Shown: positions 61,709-64,000 of the stretch, one piece after another
How the letters are laid out: each line of letters begins with the position of its first letter
How positions within the stretch are numbered: the first letter of the stretch is position 1
Source of the DNA: Lunatimonas lonarensis
GTDB lineage: Bacteria; Bacteroidota; Bacteroidia; Cytophagales; Cyclobacteriaceae
Assembly: GCF_000390185.1 (NCBI RefSeq)
Contig: NZ_AQHR01000085.1
Coordinates: 186,001 to 250,000, forward strand
Direction: 5' to 3'
Length of the DNA stretch: 64,000 nt
The notes under the pieces: generated by a model
What the model was told of the DNA's origin: nothing
The model's database searches: none
The model's input: only the letters and a program-made list of their open reading frames with translations
Position numbers and translations under genes: made by a program

Positions 61709-62124
61709 TTACCGTATACGCAAAAATAGTTGGTGACTTATTTCACCCAGGTCATGTAAATTTCCTGAAACGGGCGCGCGAGCTAGGTGACCGGCTGGTA
61801 GTACACGTGGTGTCAGATGAACGGGTAGCGAAAGTTAAACGGAAGCCCATTATGACCCAGCAGGAAAGGATGGCCGTATTGGGCGCTTGCCGATTTGTGG
61901 ATGAGGTACGCTCAGATGGGCCAAGAGAGGTAAGTGATGCATTTTTGGATGATCAGGGGTTTGATCTTTTCGCCTACGGGTATTCGGACGAGCGTGAACG
62001 AAACACCAAAGCCTACGAATACCGAAACATCTCCTCCGAACGTATCCGTATTATACCCTACAGCTCGGAGATTTCCACCACCCAGCTGATTCAGCGGGTA
62101 AAAACTTTGCTTTCCACGGAATGA
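61705..62124 (+). CDS. Cytidylyltransferase-like protein (TagD/PCT family)
   Basis: 139 aa from MITVYAKIVGDLFHPGHVNFL; a frame open from 61666 lies inside the LicD gene. The HxGH motif (His14-Pro-Gly-His17) and the C-terminal EISTTQLIQRVK (ISTT loop) mark the CTP-transferase family of glycerol-3-phosphate and phosphocholine/phosphoethanolamine cytidylyltransferases. RKPIMTQQERMAVLGACRFVDEV is the conserved central helix region. With LicD next door it probably makes a CDP-activated alcohol (choline-, ethanolamine- or glycerol-type) that LicD transfers. Substrate not determinable from the sequence. It is the last gene of the trio. Confidence 0.9.
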   Translation: MITVYAKIVGDLFHPGHVNFLKRARELGDRLVVHVVSDERVAKVKRKPIMTQQERMAVLGACRFVDEVRSDGPREVSDAFLDDQGFDLFAYGYSDERERNTKAYEYRNISSERIRIIPYSSEISTTQLIQRVKTLLSTE

Positions 62125-62145
62125 TATGGGCGAAGGGACGCTCTC

Positions 62146-62541
62146 CTATAGATTCACTTCACGCCTTCCAAAAACAACCAACGCGAGAACATAGGCCAAT
62201 AGAAAGACAATGACAAGGAGACTGAGGTAATCATCATACCTAAACCGGAACACCTCAAGCCAAACCAGCAGTTGGAGAATCAAAAACGACATCCCCACTA
62301 CCCTAAGCGGCTTGGCTATTTTCACCTTACTTTCAAAACCTGTTATATCCAGTGGTTTTTGAGGTAGAGGCTCAGCGGTGTTTGATCGCACAAACCTAAC
62401 CAGGGCATACCAAAATCCGGCACCCATGAACAATACGGCCAGGATAGGAACTAGCTTGTATTCCCCCGGGCTTACATACACGTAGATCAAAATGCCCACT
62501 ACCCAGAGCGGGATAAGAAATGATGCATAATTTAGCCTCAT
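62146..62541 (-). CDS. Hypothetical membrane protein, four TM helices
   Basis: 131 aa with four hydrophobic stretches (about 7-25, 29-50, 80-98, 104-124) in a 2+2 layout around a polar loop (RSNTAEPLPQKPLDITGFESKVKIAKPL). Family not recognised. It is the third gene of a minus-strand set with a 99-aa membrane protein and a lipoprotein. It converges with the cytidylyltransferase gene, 21 bp away. Codon use is like its neighbours. Confidence 0.6.
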   Translation of the reverse strand: MRLNYASFLIPLWVVGILIYVYVSPGEYKLVPILAVLFMGAGFWYALVRFVRSNTAEPLPQKPLDITGFESKVKIAKPLRVVGMSFLILQLLVWLEVFRFRYDDYLSLLVIVFLLAYVLALVVFGRREVNL

Positions 62542-62604
62542 AATCGTTTATAAAAAAACTCCCACCTTACTACAACCAGGGCACTGGATAACCCGCACTA
62601 TTTA

Positions 62605-62904
62605 CTAGCCCAACCTCATATAGTAGACCGCCACAAACACCAATGCCAGGTTAATCAATAGCCGAACCCCTGCCCAAACCTTGGCCCTTGTCGGATAGGC
62701 CTGAGCCTTGGAGCCCAAATCGTATATCAGCTTACCAATCAACAGGATGTTTACTGCCAACAACGCCAGCACACCATACCACAGAACAAAGGGCCACTCG
62801 AAAATCCGTATCAGTCCGGAAAATACGTACGCGGACATAGTCAGCACGCTGGTATTGCTTTGCAGTTCGCTTGGGTGGAAAAAGGAGGTGTTTTTAGTTT
62901 CCAT
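62605..62904 (-). CDS. Hypothetical membrane protein, three TM helices
   Basis: 99 aa from METKNTSFFHPSELQSN; a frame open to 62955 adds 17 hydrophobic residues that lie within the upstream gene. TM helices at about 22-38, 42-60 and 75-95. Family not recognised. The start overlaps the lipoprotein stop by 11 bp, so the two are coupled. With the 131-aa protein it may form a small membrane module served by the lipoprotein. Confidence 0.6.
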   Translation of the reverse strand: METKNTSFFHPSELQSNTSVLTMSAYVFSGLIRIFEWPFVLWYGVLALLAVNILLIGKLIYDLGSKAQAYPTRAKVWAGVRLLINLALVFVAVYYMRLG

Positions 62905-63517
62905 AATAACATTTAGTAAAATCAACAACCATAATACCAACCCCAATCCAACCAAGTGCTCTTCTACCTATAAGCCGTAAAGCCTTGGTGGCCGAAGCCA
63001 CAGATCCAAGCTGTTTAGTATTCAATATTATGTCATAGAAGCCCGCAGCACCCGTAGCGACACCTAAACAAGCGACTACTCGGGGATCAATAGAAACATC
63101 ATTTGAAGATATACTTTCCATACCAAAAATAAAAGAAAGTTCTGCAAACTGTGATTCCTCCAAACGAGCTATTTGAACTCTTTCTTCTAAAGAAAGAGAT
63201 TCATACATCTGAGTGCGAGTAACTGATTTCATAAGCTGGCTATGTAGTTCTCTTCCATTATGAACCAAAGGCTCAATGACAAGCTTAATTGATTGAGAAT
63301 ACTGATATGGATCGATCACTTGCCTCGCATATTCATTATTCAAATCCGTCAGCTTATGGAAAACCTCCATTATTGTGAGACTATCGATAATATACTCGGA
63401 TAAATCCAATTTTTGTTCTTCTTCGACATCCATAGAGCTTTCATCAGAACTAATACAACCGGTAAAAGCAACAAATAGCGTAAGTGTTGCTAAGCTGAAA
63501 AACAATTTTTTTTTCAT
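62894..63517 (-). CDS. Lipoprotein with hydrophobic Gly-rich C-terminal tail, bacteriocin-like in appearance
   Basis: 207 aa. Lipobox AFTGC, Cys at about 21. The middle (about 35-140) is helical and charged. The last 60 residues contain ACLGVATGAAGFYDIIL and RLIGRRALGWIGVGIMVVDF followed by a Cys near the end, so two cysteines flank a hydrophobic, glycine-rich segment. Such tails occur in a loosely defined set of Bacteroidota secreted proteins, and I do not recognise a named family. A possible insertion or toxin-like tail is only a guess. It heads a coupled operon with two small membrane proteins. Confidence 0.6.
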   Translation of the reverse strand: MKKKLFFSLATLTLFVAFTGCISSDESSMDVEEEQKLDLSEYIIDSLTIMEVFHKLTDLNNEYARQVIDPYQYSQSIKLVIEPLVHNGRELHSQLMKSVTRTQMYESLSLEERVQIARLEESQFAELSFIFGMESISSNDVSIDPRVVACLGVATGAAGFYDIILNTKQLGSVASATKALRLIGRRALGWIGVGIMVVDFTKCYYGN

Positions 63518-63603
63518 AACATAATTATTTTAGTTAATGGTTTAAATTTTGGGACACATCTAAATCCCAAAAAATCATCAATACGTAAATTTCGGGGAAG
63601 CTC

Positions 63604-63622
63604 ACTGAAATTTCATTTCAGT
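63604..63622. promoter_or_regulatory. 19-bp interrupted palindrome upstream of the lipoprotein operon
   Basis: ACTGAAAT and ATTTCAGT match perfectly around TTC. It lies 87 bp upstream of the lipoprotein start, in the spacer shared with the DUF1080 gene. Operator is a possibility; no promoter consensus was found beside it. Confidence 0.35.
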
Positions 63623-63814
63623 CTTAGTCATTTTTTTTAATTTTTTATTCATTTTTTTGTTTAATCATCTCTAACTAACTAAAAACATTTCTAACCACTC
63701 TAGTTACAAAGAACCTAATAGACAAATAACCCCAGACCCACATCACCCAACACATACCGTTTAAAATCGACCAATTTTCCGTAATTTCCCACCCTAAAAC
63801 CAAATAGCTCTATA

Positions 63815-64000
63815 ATGACTAGACTTTACATCGTATTTTTCACACTTGCCTGGATTTCCTGCGCGGGGCCACAATCCCAACAAGCAGAAATCAATGTGGC
63901 CGACGGATGGCGCACGCTCTTTAATGGCAAAGACCTGGAAAACTGGCGCATCAAAATCGCCAAACACGAACTGGATGAAAATTTTGCCAATACATTTCGT
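63815..64000 (+). CDS. DUF1080 (3-keto-disaccharide hydrolase-like) lipoprotein, 5' part only
   Basis: The first 62 codons are visible; the frame runs off the window. MTRLYIVFFTLAWISC is a lipoprotein signal with Cys16. GWRTLFNGKDLENWRIKI is the start of the DUF1080 beta-jelly-roll (concanavalin/LamG-like), and the HELDENFANTFR continuation is typical of a large Bacteroidota branch. Members cleave or bind 3-keto-glycosides and related sugars in the periplasm. Function cannot be narrowed from the fragment. Confidence 0.8.
   Translation, partial: MTRLYIVFFTLAWISCAGPQSQQAEINVADGWRTLFNGKDLENWRIKIAKHELDENFANTFR

Overview
The window is a chromosomal segment of a Bacteroidota bacterium, most like the Cytophagales/Cyclobacteriaceae. 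The evidence is an argininosuccinate pathway built around an N-acyl-ornithine carbamoyltransferase, DUF4954 next to glmS, a CarboxypepD_reg-like TonB receptor, many short-lipobox lipoproteins, DUF4625, DUF5107 and DUF1080 proteins, start sites without Shine-Dalgarno sequences, and one textbook Bacteroidota promoter (TTG-N20-TAnnTTTG). No rRNA, tRNA, CRISPR array, insertion sequence or phage gene was recognised. Gene density is high and the style is core-like, with a few unusual islands.

Layout. 1-944: 3' end of a GH2-like glycosidase. 1296-9304: glmS and DUF4954, a thioesterase, a UspA protein, a quinone oxidoreductase and an amidohydrolase lipoprotein. 9495-10202: a ubiquitin-like sulfur carrier with a masked C-terminus (GGGF) next to a JAMM peptidase. 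10585-15446: nucleotide-sugar genes (3,5-epimerase, COG4091 oxidoreductase, SDR epimerase, glucose-1-phosphate cytidylyltransferase, glycosyltransferase). 15816-20323: xylose operon (symporter, xylulokinase, xylose isomerase) behind a LacI-type operator. 20654-24582: a beta-lactamase-fold protein without catalytic residues, then two membrane proteins with duplicated His motifs. 24763-28252: TetR/ABC1-kinase pair and an S41 peptidase. 28281-31451: hisH-hisA-hisF-hisIE plus a gamma-glutamylcyclotransferase-like gene. 31562-32398: phenylalanine hydroxylase.

32741-41525 is an almost complete arginine operon: GNAT-argG-argC-argD-argF'-argB-argE-argH. Two homologous 30-codon mini-ORFs are hidden in its only two sizeable spacers. 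Each ends in TAG-ACAC-ATG directly before argD or argH, and a decayed third copy precedes the second. They are the strongest candidate for something undescribed here.

41684-51953: DUF5107/TPR protein, MFS transporter, small membrane proteins, DUF3820, and a ZnuD-like TonB receptor with a His-rich DUF4625 lipoprotein that share a candidate operator. 52086-56118: ATP-dependent DNA ligase and ligase-associated helicase, without their usual nuclease partners. 56195-59877: PQQ-type sugar dehydrogenase, GH20 hexosaminidase, cupin. 60066-62124: a tightly overlapped trio made of a YggS/PLPBP homologue without the PLP lysine, a LicD-like transferase and a cytidylyltransferase. 62146-64000: small membrane proteins, a lipoprotein with a Gly-rich tail, and the start of a DUF1080 lipoprotein.

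All family calls come from reading motifs by eye; no database search was run.
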